Assembly: GCA_019119495.1 (NCBI GenBank) | Contig: DWWX01000040.1 | Span: forward strand, 1-37,408 | Direction: 5' to 3' | DNA length: 37,408 nucleotides | Origin: Candidatus Gemmiger stercorigallinarum | GTDB lineage: Bacteria; Bacillota; Clostridia; Oscillospirales; Ruminococcaceae | Part shown: piece after piece, positions 24,237 through 32,281 of the stretch | Position numbering within the stretch: the stretch's first letter is position 1 | Layout: every line of letters starts with the position of its first letter | Made by a program: the position numbers and the translations under genes | The notes under the pieces: model-generated | The model's input: the letters and a program-made list of their open reading frames with translations, nothing else | What the model was told of the DNA's origin: nothing | The model's database searches: none

Positions 24237-24577
24237 TGGGGACGATTTTCAACGAGGCATTCCTCTCGGACCTGGTCATCGTGCTGGTGGCCTGCGCCTG
24301 CACCGTGCTGACGCGGGCGCTGCCCTTTGTGCTGTTTGGCCGCAGCGGCAGCCCCGGCCGGGGCGTGCTGTACCTGGGCAGGGTGCTGCCCCCGGCGGTG
24401 ATGGCCATTCTGGTGGTCTACTGCCTGCGCTCCACCGGCTTTGCCGCGGCGGCGGACTTTGCGCCCCAGCTGGCGGCGGTGGCGGTGGTGGTGCTTTTGC
24501 ACCTGTGGCGGCGCAGCACGCTTTTGAGCATCGCCGGCGGCACCGCCGTGTACATGATCCTGCTGCGGCTGCTGTGA
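24236..24577 (+). CDS. azlD: AzlD-family branched-chain amino acid exporter, small subunit
   Basis: This 113-residue protein has four hydrophobic segments and the AzlD pattern: CTVLTRALPFVLFGR followed by YLGRVLPPAVMAILVVYCL. It is the obligate partner of AzlC. The ATG overlaps the azlC stop codon, with GGAGGTG nine bases upstream inside azlC. Confidence 0.9.
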   Translation: MGTIFNEAFLSDLVIVLVACACTVLTRALPFVLFGRSGSPGRGVLYLGRVLPPAVMAILVVYCLRSTGFAAAADFAPQLAAVAVVVLLHLWRRSTLLSIAGGTAVYMILLRLL

Positions 24578-24621
24578 CGGCGCGGCCATACTTCAACAAC
24601 ATCCAAACGGAGGATTTTCCC

Positions 24622-25032
24622 ATGAAAGCTCACATCCGTACCCAGCCCCGCGCGCTGCTTTTGTGGCGCTTTGGCCCGCAGAGCGCCGGCTATGACGCGC
24701 TGATGCGGCAGGCGGCGGCTTTCCGGCTGGACCCCGTCTTTGTGGACGAGGCCCACCTGGGCTGCCGCATCGGCGACCTGTGCGCCGGCAGGGCGGCTCC
24801 CGCGCCCGCCCCCGCCGACGCCGCCCAATGGCAGACCCCCGCCATGGTGGTCAGCGGCCTGCGGCACGACAACGGCGACCTGAACGCCTTTTTGGACGCC
24901 GTGAAAAAAGGCGGGGCGGACTTTCCCATCCGGGCGGCCGTGACCCCCACCAGCGAGGGCTGGACGCTGGCCAGGCTGCTGGAGGAACTTTCGGCCGAGC
25001 ACCGCGCCCTGGGCGGCGGGCAGCCGCAATGA
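24622..25032 (+). CDS. DUF3783-like protein
   Basis: This 136-residue soluble protein has no signal peptide or membrane segment. The C-terminal half (AMVVSGLRHDNGDLNAFLDAVKKGG, then PIRAAVTPTSEGWTLARLLEELSAEHRAL) resembles the DUF3783 family. The N-terminal half has a small-domain start, PRALLLWRFG. No catalytic motif is visible. It starts 44 bp after azlD behind GGAGG and its stop overlaps the apbE start (ATGA), so it is translated together with the lipoprotein flavin transferase. Its function is unknown. Confidence 0.75.
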   Translation: MKAHIRTQPRALLLWRFGPQSAGYDALMRQAAAFRLDPVFVDEAHLGCRIGDLCAGRAAPAPAPADAAQWQTPAMVVSGLRHDNGDLNAFLDAVKKGGADFPIRAAVTPTSEGWTLARLLEELSAEHRALGGGQPQ

Positions 25033-26051
25033 GGGCGGCCCGCCTGCCCCGCCGCGCCTGCCTGCTGGCCGCGGCCCTGCTGCTGGCCGCGCTGCTGCCC
25101 AGCTGTTCCCGGCAGCAGCGGTACCAGGCCACCTGGTTCGACGTGTTCGACTCGGTCATCCGGGTGACCGCCTACTGCGACAGCGACGAGGAGTGGCAGC
25201 AACAGTCGGAGGCGCTGCACGCCGACCTGCTGCGCTACCACCAGCTGTTTGACATCTACAACCACTACGACGGCGTGACCAACCTGGCCGACGTGAACGA
25301 CGCGGCGGGCGGCGCGCCGGTGGCGGTGGACGACGCCCTGCTGGACCTGCTTGCGCTGGGCAAAACGATGTATGCCGAGACCGGCGGCCGCTGCAACATC
25401 GCCGCCGGGGCGGTGCTTTCGCTGTGGCACGACGCACGGGAGACCGAAACGCTGCCCGGCGACGCGGCCCTGCAGGCCGCCGCCGGGCACTGCGGCATCG
25501 ACGGCCTGGTGCTGGACGAGGCCGCCGGCACCGTGCAGCTGACCGACCCGGAACTGCGCATCGACGCGGGCAGCATCGCCAAGGGCTGGGCCATCGAGGC
25601 CGCCGCCCAGGCCGCCGAAGCCCGCGGGCTGGACAGCGCGCTGATCGACGCGGGCAGCAACATCCGGGCCATCGGCGCCCACGCCGACGGCAGCCCCTGG
25701 GTGGCGGGCGTCACCGCCCCCTGGGACGAGGACGGCAGCACGCTGATCGAGGTGGAACTGGCCGACGGCCAGTCTCTGGTGACCAGCGCCGACACCCAGC
25801 GGCATTTTGAGGTGGACGGCGTGCACTATGCCCACCTGATCGATCTGGAAACGCTGTACCCGGCCCGGTATTTCCGCCAGGTATCGGTGCTTTGCAATGA
25901 CAGTGGGGTGGGCGATGCGCTTTCCACCGGGCTGTACTGTATGCCGCTGGACGAGGGCCTGGCCCTGGTGGACAGCCTGGACGGCGTGGAGGCCGTCTGG
26001 TACGGCGCCGACGGCGAGACGGTGACCCGGACGGACGGCTTCCCGCAGTAG
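25029..26051 (+). CDS. apbE: ApbE-like FAD:protein FMN transferase lipoprotein
   Basis: This 340-residue protein has a signal peptide and the lipobox-like LLPSC (Cys26), so it should sit on the outer face of the membrane. The ApbE fold follows: FDSVIRVTAYC near the start, DAGSIAKGWAIEAA (179-192) where the family has DLGGIAKGYA, LIDAGSNIRAIG for FAD binding, AHLIDLETL where most members have HIIDPxTG, and GVGDALSTG (293-301) near the metal site. ApbE attaches FMN to Ser/Thr of exported redox proteins such as RnfG/NqrC subunits. The gene overlaps the preceding DUF3783-like gene by four bases. No RNF or NQR gene is in the window, so its target lies elsewhere. The altered HxxDP motif is a mild oddity. 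Confidence 0.87.
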   Translation: MRAARLPRRACLLAAALLLAALLPSCSRQQRYQATWFDVFDSVIRVTAYCDSDEEWQQQSEALHADLLRYHQLFDIYNHYDGVTNLADVNDAAGGAPVAVDDALLDLLALGKTMYAETGGRCNIAAGAVLSLWHDARETETLPGDAALQAAAGHCGIDGLVLDEAAGTVQLTDPELRIDAGSIAKGWAIEAAAQAAEARGLDSALIDAGSNIRAIGAHADGSPWVAGVTAPWDEDGSTLIEVELADGQSLVTSADTQRHFEVDGVHYAHLIDLETLYPARYFRQVSVLCNDSGVGDALSTGLYCMPLDEGLALVDSLDGVEAVWYGADGETVTRTDGFPQ

Positions 26052-26175
26052 TTTGCCGCGCCGGGCCGCGCACCGGCATCCCGCCCCTGACCCAGCGGTC
26101 CGCGCACCGGGGAACGCCGCCTGCGCGGCGGCCCCAAAGCGCCGCACCGCACACCTGGAAGGAAGGTCGTTTGTT

Positions 26176-27054
26176 ATGGCAGCTTTGACCATCGCCCTGC
26201 TCCAGCTGCTGCCCGGCCCCACGGCGGACACCGCGCTGGAGCGCGGGCTTGCCGCCTGCCGGCAAGCCAAAGCCCGCGGTGCGGACATTGCGCTGTTCCC
26301 GGAACTGTGGAACACCGGGTATACCATTCCGCAGGACCCCGCCGCCCTGCGGGCGCTGGCCCTGCCGGCGGACGGCAATTTTGCCGGGGCGTTCGCCCGG
26401 CTGGCCGCCGAGCTGGACATGGCCATCGGCGTGACGCTGCTGGAACAGTACGCCCCCGCGCCGCGCAACACGCTGCTGCTGTTTGACCGCCGCGGCCGGC
26501 TGGCGCTGACCTACGCCAAGGTGCACACCTGTGATTTTGGCGACGAGCGGGTGCTGACCCGCGGCGAAAGTTTCCCGGTGGCCGCGCTGGACACCGCCGC
26601 AGGCCCGGTGCAGGTGGGCGCCATGATCTGCTATGACCGGGAGTTCCCCGAAAGTGCCCGCCTGCTGATGCTGAACGGCGCCGAGCTGATCCTGGTGCCC
26701 AACGCCTGCCCCATGGAGCAGAACCGGCTGGCCCAGCTGCGCGCCCGCGCTTTTGAGAACATGACGGCCATCGCCACCTGCAACTACCCCGCCGGCCGGC
26801 CCGGCTGCAACGGGCACTCCACCCTGTTTGACGGCGTGGCCTACCTGCCCGATCTGGAAGGCTCCCGCGATTTCTGCCTGCTGGAGACCGGCGAGGGACC
26901 GGGCGTCTATCTGGCCCGGCTGGACCTGGACCAGCTGCGCGCCTACCGCGCCGGGGAGGTCCACGGCAACGCCTACCGCCGGCCGGAACTGTACGGCGCG
27001 CTGACCGACGCCGTCATCCGCCCGCCCTTTGTACGGGACGACCGCCGGCCGTGA
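26176..27054 (+). CDS. Nitrilase-superfamily carbon-nitrogen hydrolase
   Basis: This 292-residue single-domain amidohydrolase has the complete Glu-Lys-Cys triad: Glu43 (LFPELWNTGY), Lys115 (YAKVHTCDFG) and Cys152 (GAMICYDREFPESAR). Enzymes of this superfamily cleave amide bonds of small molecules such as N-carbamoylputrescine or omega-amides. The sequence HTCDFGDE after Lys is common in bacterial members of unknown substrate. GGAAGG lies 11 bases before the ATG. It is 124 bp downstream of apbE and may be read from the same transcript. A strong terminator follows. Confidence 0.9.
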   Translation: MAALTIALLQLLPGPTADTALERGLAACRQAKARGADIALFPELWNTGYTIPQDPAALRALALPADGNFAGAFARLAAELDMAIGVTLLEQYAPAPRNTLLLFDRRGRLALTYAKVHTCDFGDERVLTRGESFPVAALDTAAGPVQVGAMICYDREFPESARLLMLNGAELILVPNACPMEQNRLAQLRARAFENMTAIATCNYPAGRPGCNGHSTLFDGVAYLPDLEGSRDFCLLETGEGPGVYLARLDLDQLRAYRAGEVHGNAYRRPELYGALTDAVIRPPFVRDDRRP

Positions 27055-27102
27055 CCCCGGCCTGCCCACGCCCCTTTCCGGCCGCGGCGGACGCCTGTAT
27101 AT

Positions 27103-27146
27103 GCAAAACGCGCCCCATCCCGTGTAGAGATGGGGCGCGTTTTTGC
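27103..27146. terminator. Bidirectional terminator between nitrilase-like and trpZ-like genes
   Basis: A near-perfect stem AAAACGCGCCCCATC/GATGGGGCGCGTTTT (27105-27119 with 27129-27143) has T-runs on both strands and lies between convergent genes. Confidence 0.88.
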
Positions 27147-27187
27147 CGGAACTTCCGGGCGCGGCAGGGCGGCCGCGGCCAGGCTGC

Positions 27188-28009
27188 TCAGTCTGCCGCG
27201 CTCTGCTCTTTGCTCAGCAGGATGCGGTCGTTGTCCAGCATGTGGCCGGCGCCCTTGGCAAAGCGGTCCAGCAGGTCGTCCACCGTCATGCCGGCACGCT
27301 CGGCGCCGCCCACGTCCAGCACGATGCGGCCGCCGTCCATCATCAGGGTGCGGTTGCCCAGTTCCAGCGCAGCGTGCATGTTGTGGGTGATCATCAGGCA
27401 GGTGATGTTGTTTTCCGCCACGATCTTTTTGGTCAGCTCCAGCACCTTGTCGGCGGTGGCGGGGTCCAGGGCGGCGGTGTGCTCGTCCAGCAGCAGCAGT
27501 TTGGGGGTGACCAGCGTGGCCATCAGCAGCGTCAGCGCCTGGCGCTGGCCGCCGGAAAGCAGCCCCACCGGGTGTTTCATCCGGTCCTCCAGCCCCAGGT
27601 CCAGGTCGGCCAGCCGCTGGCGGAACAGCGCCCGCTCGGCTTTGGTGATGCGGGAAAAGGGCGAGGTATGCCCCGACGCCCGCAGGTAGGCCAGCGCCAA
27701 ATTTTCCTCGATGGTCATGCTGGGGGCGGTGCCCTTGAGAGGGTCCTGGAACAGCCGGCCGATGGTCTTGGAACGGCGGTAGTCGGGCTGGAAGGTGATG
27801 TCCTGCCCGTCCAGCACGATGGAGCCTTCGTCCGGGACAAAGCTGCCCGCAATGGCGTTGAACAGCGTGGACTTGCCCGCGCCGTTGGAGCCGACGATGG
27901 TGACAAAGTCCCCCTGCTCCAGCGCAAGGTCAATGCCGGTCAGCGCCTTTTTATCGTTGACGGTGCCGGGGTTGAAGGTCTTTTGCACCCCGTGGAGTTC
28001 AAGCATCAT
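27188..28009 (-). CDS. trpZ: ABC importer ATPase, TrpZ-like (tryptophan uptake)
   Basis: This 273-residue single ATPase has Walker A GSNGAGKST (40-48), Q-loop LFQDP, signature LSGGQRQ and Walker B LLLLDEHTAALDP. His replaces the usual Pro after DE, which is common in this transporter group. It powers the permease encoded just upstream, whose gene it overlaps by 11 bp. The unit is controlled by a tryptophan T-box leader, which is the main support for tryptophan as substrate. Two consecutive ATG codons (28009 and 28006) are possible starts. Confidence 0.88.
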   Translation of the reverse strand: MMLELHGVQKTFNPGTVNDKKALTGIDLALEQGDFVTIVGSNGAGKSTLFNAIAGSFVPDEGSIVLDGQDITFQPDYRRSKTIGRLFQDPLKGTAPSMTIEENLALAYLRASGHTSPFSRITKAERALFRQRLADLDLGLEDRMKHPVGLLSGGQRQALTLLMATLVTPKLLLLDEHTAALDPATADKVLELTKKIVAENNITCLMITHNMHAALELGNRTLMMDGGRIVLDVGGAERAGMTVDDLLDRFAKGAGHMLDNDRILLSKEQSAAD

Positions 28010-28925
28010 GGCGGGCGCCTCCCTTCCGGTGCATGGCGGCGTGGCGGCGGCGCTGGAAGGCGACGCCTTTCTTGATGGCGGGTGCCGAGATGGCCAGCAC
28101 CACGATGATGGCCGAGATCAGCTTGAGCGCCTCCGACGGCAGGTTGGCCCGCATGGCCAGCGCAATGATAAAGCGGTAGATGATGCTGCCCGCCACCGCG
28201 GCCACCGCCCTGGTCCACAGGCCGCCCCGGCCAAACAGCGTCTCGCCGATGATCAGCGACGCCAGGCCGATGACCACCATGCCGGTGCCCAGGTTGATGT
28301 CCGCCGAACGCTGGTACTGGGCCAGCACCGCGCCGGACAGGGCGGTAAGGGCGTTGGCGATGCACAGCCCCACCGTGATGGTGAAGGCGGTGTTGATGGA
28401 GCTGGCCCGCACCATGTCCGGGTTGTCGCCGGTGGCGCGGATGGACAGGCCCAGCCGGGTGCCCAAAAACAGGATCAGCAGCGCGCAGACGATGGCCGCA
28501 ATCAGCGCCGCCAGCAGCAGCTTGGTGGGGAGCTCCTCGCCCAAAGCGTCCTCCAGCATGGTAAAGATGGTGTTGGTCTTGAGCATGGGCACGTTGGAGG
28601 AAAAGCCCATCACCGCCAGGTTGACGGTGTACAGCCCCGTGTTGGTGATGATGCCCGCCAGGATGGAGGGCACCCCCAGCCGGGTCTGCAGCAGCGAGGT
28701 GACAAATCCGGCGGCTGACCCCGCCAGCATGGCGGCAAACAGCCCCAGGACGGGGTGCCCCGCCACGGCCATGGTGGCTGACACGGCGCAGCCCAGGGTA
28801 AAGGCTCCGTCGGTGGTCATGTCCGCGATGTTCAGCACCCGGAAGCTCAAAAACAGCGCCATGGCGACCAGGGCGTAGATGCAGCCCAGCTCCAGCGCGC
28901 TCAGCACGATTGCGGTGGTTATCAA
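27999..28925 (-). CDS. trpY: ABC importer permease, TrpY-like
   Basis: This 308-residue membrane protein of the BPD_transp_2 family has eight to nine helices. It starts TAIVLSALELGCIYALVAMALFLSFRVL and has NIADMTTDGAFTLG, typical of permeases paired with ABC_sub_bind (TrpX) proteins. It forms the channel between the TrpX-like lipoprotein and the TrpZ-like ATPase. The start codon appears to be TTG at 28925, preceded by AAAGGAG 9 bases upstream; no better ATG lies nearby. The basic C-terminal tail extends over the ATPase start. Confidence 0.88.
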   Translation of the reverse strand: MITTAIVLSALELGCIYALVAMALFLSFRVLNIADMTTDGAFTLGCAVSATMAVAGHPVLGLFAAMLAGSAAGFVTSLLQTRLGVPSILAGIITNTGLYTVNLAVMGFSSNVPMLKTNTIFTMLEDALGEELPTKLLLAALIAAIVCALLILFLGTRLGLSIRATGDNPDMVRASSINTAFTITVGLCIANALTALSGAVLAQYQRSADINLGTGMVVIGLASLIIGETLFGRGGLWTRAVAAVAGSIIYRFIIALAMRANLPSEALKLISAIIVVLAISAPAIKKGVAFQRRRHAAMHRKGGARHDA

Positions 28926-28966
28926 TGCGGTTCAGCTCCTTTACAGGATCGGGGATCGCGCGGCGG

Positions 28967-28992
28967 GCGGGGCAGGGTCTCCCCTGCCCCGC
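28967..28992 (-). terminator. Strong hairpin between trpX-like and trpY-like genes
   Basis: A perfect 11-bp stem (28967-28977 with 28982-28992; GCGGGGCAGGG/CCCTGCCCCGC) has a 4-base loop and no T-run. It may protect the upstream trpX message or cause partial termination, giving more binding protein than transporter. Confidence 0.5.
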
Positions 28993-29031
28993 GGCGCGGC
29001 TTGCTTTTTGTGTGTTATGGGGGGGTATGGG

Positions 29032-30075
29032 TCACTCAGCGGCGGTGGTGACTTCGACCACGTTGTCCACCATGTTGGTGAAGGCGTTGTAGGACAGGTC
29101 CAGCGCCGCGGCGGTCTCGGTGTTGACGGTGATGATGCCGCCGTCCATCACATGGTAGTCGGCGGGGACTTCGCCGCTGAGCAGGGCGTCCACGGCCATA
29201 TCGGCGGTGTAGCTGCCCAGGTCGGTGTAGTTGACGCCGCAGGTGGCAAACGCGCCGGAGGTGACGAAGGAATCGGCGCCGGCGTAGAAGGGGATGCCCG
29301 CGTCGGTCAGCGTTTCGGCCACTGCGCCGGCCGCGCCCATGATGACGTTATCGGTGGGGGTAAAGACGGCGTCCACCCGGTCGGTCAGGGTGGAAACGGC
29401 GGTCAGCACCTCGTCGGTGGTGTTGCCGGTGGCTTCCACGTAGGCGATGCCCTTCTCCTCCAGGTAGGCTTTGGCATCGGCGATGGGGGTCTCGGAGTTG
29501 GGCTCGGAGTTGGAGTAGAGCAGGCCGACGGTCTGGATGTCCGGGTCAATGGCGAACATCATGTCCATGATAAAGGCGGTGTTCAAAGCGTCGGAGGTGC
29601 CGGTGACGTTGGGCAGGTCGGTAAGGCCGGCGGTCGCCGGGTCCGAGATGGCGGCGTAGACGACGGGGATATCGCCGTCGGCGGCGGTGACCATGCACTG
29701 GGCCGCCAGCGATGCGATGGGGATGATGGCGTCGTAGCCGTCCGAGACCACCTGGGTGCCGATCTGGTTGAGCATGGTGGCGTCGTTCTGGCCGTTGAAC
29801 TCCTGGTATTCAATGGTGATGCCGTCGGCGGCGGCACGGGCGTCCAGCTCGGCCTCAATGGCGGCGCGGATCTCGTCCAGGCTGGAATGGTCCATCTGCT
29901 GGACGATGGCGATGCGGTAGGACGCGCCCTCGGCGGAGGCCGAATTCGAGGCGGCCTCCGACTGGCTGGCGGACCCGGACGCGGCGGCGGAGCTGCCGGA
30001 GGAAGCTGCGCCGGAGCAGGCGGCCAGGGACAGGGCAAGGGCGGAAGCGGTCAGAACAGCAAGCAGTTTTTTCAT
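29032..30075 (-). CDS. trpX: ABC importer substrate-binding lipoprotein, TrpX-like
   Basis: This 347-residue protein has a signal peptide with lipobox LAAC (Cys20) and a Ser/Ala-rich linker. The ABC_sub_bind fold follows: YRIAIVQQMDHSSLDEI, then EFNGQNDATMLNQIGTQVV, PVVYAAISDPATAGL, VGLLYSNSEPNS and FTPTDNVIMG. These segments are typical of the TrpX family, predicted to bind tryptophan or tyrosine at the outer face of the membrane. It is the first gene of the trpXYZ-like unit, under a T-box leader with specifier UGG, which favours tryptophan. The ATG at 30075 follows AAAAGGAG. Confidence 0.9.
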   Translation of the reverse strand: MKKLLAVLTASALALSLAACSGAASSGSSAAASGSASQSEAASNSASAEGASYRIAIVQQMDHSSLDEIRAAIEAELDARAAADGITIEYQEFNGQNDATMLNQIGTQVVSDGYDAIIPIASLAAQCMVTAADGDIPVVYAAISDPATAGLTDLPNVTGTSDALNTAFIMDMMFAIDPDIQTVGLLYSNSEPNSETPIADAKAYLEEKGIAYVEATGNTTDEVLTAVSTLTDRVDAVFTPTDNVIMGAAGAVAETLTDAGIPFYAGADSFVTSGAFATCGVNYTDLGSYTADMAVDALLSGEVPADYHVMDGGIITVNTETAAALDLSYNAFTNMVDNVVEVTTAAE

Positions 30076-30230
30076 GGAAATTCTCCTTTTCTTGGCGTTT
30101 GTTTGGGGATGGCTCACGGTACGGCGGGGATCAAAACCGGGCTGCCGTCCGCCATCGCCGGCCGGGGAGATTTTTGTTTGGTTTCATGGGTGTGCTCCTT
30201 TCGGGTCCAACAGGGCCGGGGTGCGGGTAC

Positions 30231-30278
30231 AAAAAAACTGCCCCTGCACAACCCCGGACGGGTGTTGTGCAAGGACAG
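30231..30278 (-). terminator. T-box-controlled terminator
   Basis: On the minus strand CTGTCCTTGCACAAC pairs with GTTGTGCAGGGGCAG, with small bulges, around ACCCGTCCGGG. A run of seven T follows (complement of 30231-30237). It lies downstream of the T-box core and upstream of trpX, where antitermination would occur. Confidence 0.85.
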
Positions 30279-30524
30279 GACAAAATCTTGAAAAGATCCA
30301 GTGACCTGCGGTGCCACCTTGCTTGCTGCGTTTTAGCGCAGCCCCTTTGCGGGGAACCAGCATTCCCCTGCCCTGTAACGGAGGCTTCCGTCAGCAGATA
30401 CTCGGCCTTCGGCCTTTCCCTGTGCCCTCAGCGAACCATTTGTCTGCCCCGCTTCCGGCCCCACTCTCAGCAACGGGGGCTCTCTTTGCGTGCGCCTGCA
30501 GTTTTACTTTCGCTTCATTGGTTT
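30231..30524 (-). promoter_or_regulatory. T-box leader, tryptophan specifier
   Basis: Read on the minus strand, the T-box core AGGTGGCACCGCAGG (30305-30319) contains the TGGN bulge that pairs with the tRNA acceptor end. Upstream lies stem I with AGAGAG followed by CCCC-GTTGCTGAGAGT-GGGG. The specifier region ACAAATGGTTCGCTGAG puts codon TGG at 30436-30438, just before the conserved CTGAG. Thus uncharged tRNA-Trp should open the leader. The terminator is listed separately. Folding was done by eye, so stems II and III are not assigned. Confidence 0.85.
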
Positions 30525-30530
30525 AAAGTC

Positions 30531-30559
30531 ATTTAAGCACATTCCGGCAGATTTGTCAA
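30531..30559 (-). promoter_or_regulatory. Promoter of the T-box-trpXYZ unit
   Basis: On the minus strand: perfect -35 TTGACA (30554-30559), 17-bp spacer, -10 TTAAAT (30531-30536). Transcription would start near 30524. Confidence 0.7.
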
Positions 30560-30623
30560 CACTTTTTGGGCATTTTTTTGCGGCGGCTTGCGGCGGGCGG
30601 TTCCCTGCCCGCTGCCGGCGGCT

Positions 30624-32249
30624 TTACTCCGCGGCGGGTACGGGCAGCGGCAGGGCCTTCCCGGCCGGCGGCTCCGCCGGTGCTTCGGTCAGGTCCACCT
30701 CCAGGAAACCGGCCTTGAGCTCGTTCAAAATCGCCGACTCCATGCAGAACGCGCGGACGCCGTCCCGCAGATAGGTCTCCATGGCAGGCAGCACGTTGGC
30801 CTTTACGCCGCACATATACACCGGCACCTGCCGGTCGGCCGCCATGCGGCAGACCATGTTGACCAGGCGGCGCACAGCGGGGGTGTCGGCATGCTCGTAC
30901 CGCTTGGCGTCCTCTTTGGTGCCGGCGGCCAGAGTGTAGCGGGTCAGGTCGTCGATGTCAATGGCCAAAAACCGCGCCCCGTGGTCCATGATCTGGTCGG
31001 CGGCCAGCGCGGCGCCGGGAATCTCGATCAGGCAGCCAAAGGGCAGGTCCCGGTCGTACTCCACACCGCGGCCGTCCAGCCGCTGCTTGCAGCGTTCCAC
31101 CTCCTGCATCACGTCGTCCCATTCCTCCGGGCCGGTGATCATGGGCAGTAGCACCCGCAGGTCGCCGCGGGTGCCCGCCCGCAGCAGCGCCGTGATCTGG
31201 GTGCGCAGCAGGCGGCGGTTCTCGGTGGCGCGGCGCACGTCCTCCACCCAGGGGGCGGCATCGTCGGCGCCCACGTCGCCGGTACGCACCACAACGGCAC
31301 TGCCGGCGGCCGCCGCCAGGCAGCTGATATAGCGGAAATACTGCTGCTGCTCGGTGGCGTGGTCCAAAAGCAGCTGCTCGGTACGCACCAGGCCGATGTC
31401 GTCGGCGCCGGCATGCATGGCATTCTCGATATCCTCCGGTGTGGAGGCGCTGGCCCCCAGCCGGACCCGGGTGCCGTCCCGCGTAACGCAGGGCCTGCCG
31501 GCCAGCTCGTGCTGTTTGCGGCTTTTGCGCTGGTGCAGCGCCAGCTTGTGGTTGGCCGCCACGATGTCGTCGGGGGTGGGGTCGGGCGTCACCGCGCCGG
31601 CCAAACCGTCCAGCAGCACCTCGCGGCCTTCCAGCGCGGCGGCCGCGCCCTTGCCCAGCCCGAACACCGCCGGGATGCCCATGGTCCGGGCCATGATGGC
31701 GGCGTGGCTGGTGTCGCTGTCGCCGTCGGCGGCCAGGCCCAGGATCATGCCGCGGTCGATGGAAAAGATATCGCTGGGGAAAAACAGGTCCGCCGCCAGG
31801 ATGGAAGGCCGGGTCAGGTGCAGCTTCTGCCGCGGGCGGCCGTCCAGGATATCCACCACCCGGCGGCAGGCGTCCCGCACATCCACGCTGCGCTGGCGGA
31901 TGTAGTCGTTGTCCACATTGTTCAGCCGCGCGGCAAAAATCTGCTCGGCCCGCTCCACCGCGGCGGCGCTGCCGGCGCCGGCGGCTATGTAATCGCCGAT
32001 CTCGTTGGTGAAGGACTCGTCCTCCAGCAGCGCGATCTGGAACATCAAAATATCGGCGTCGGCCCCCTGGGCGTGCTGCTGCAGGCGGCGCAGCTCGTCC
32101 TTGGCCAGCACGATGGCCGCCTCGTACAGCGCGCGCTCCCGGAAGGGGTCGCTGACGATGCGGTGCAGACCCACGATGCCGCGGTCCAGCCGCACCACCG
32201 GGCCGGACGCGACGCCGGGCGAAACCTTGGTTCCCTTCAGTACAGGCAT
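30624..32249 (-). CDS. Divergent PTS enzyme I-like protein
   Basis: This 541-residue protein has the full layout of enzyme I (normally about 570 residues): an N-terminal HPr-binding/swivel part and a C-terminal PEP-binding barrel. The phospho-acceptor His182 is kept in SDTSHAAIMA, and Arg290 (LVRTE), Arg322 (VRTGD), Glu409 (EIPGA) and Cys480 are in place. Other catalytic blocks are changed. DIGGDK is DVGADD, GTNDL is DIDDL (Asn to Asp) and CGE is CGV. It may no longer accept phosphate from PEP in the normal way, or may use other partners. No HPr or enzyme II gene is near. It lies 32 bp after the patatin gene and probably shares its transcript. Confidence 0.8.
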   Translation of the reverse strand: MPVLKGTKVSPGVASGPVVRLDRGIVGLHRIVSDPFRERALYEAAIVLAKDELRRLQQHAQGADADILMFQIALLEDESFTNEIGDYIAAGAGSAAAVERAEQIFAARLNNVDNDYIRQRSVDVRDACRRVVDILDGRPRQKLHLTRPSILAADLFFPSDIFSIDRGMILGLAADGDSDTSHAAIMARTMGIPAVFGLGKGAAAALEGREVLLDGLAGAVTPDPTPDDIVAANHKLALHQRKSRKQHELAGRPCVTRDGTRVRLGASASTPEDIENAMHAGADDIGLVRTEQLLLDHATEQQQYFRYISCLAAAAGSAVVVRTGDVGADDAAPWVEDVRRATENRRLLRTQITALLRAGTRGDLRVLLPMITGPEEWDDVMQEVERCKQRLDGRGVEYDRDLPFGCLIEIPGAALAADQIMDHGARFLAIDIDDLTRYTLAAGTKEDAKRYEHADTPAVRRLVNMVCRMAADRQVPVYMCGVKANVLPAMETYLRDGVRAFCMESAILNELKAGFLEVDLTEAPAEPPAGKALPLPVPAAE

Positions 32250-32281
32250 TGGGGTCCCTCCTTTGTTGTTTGCTTCTCCGC

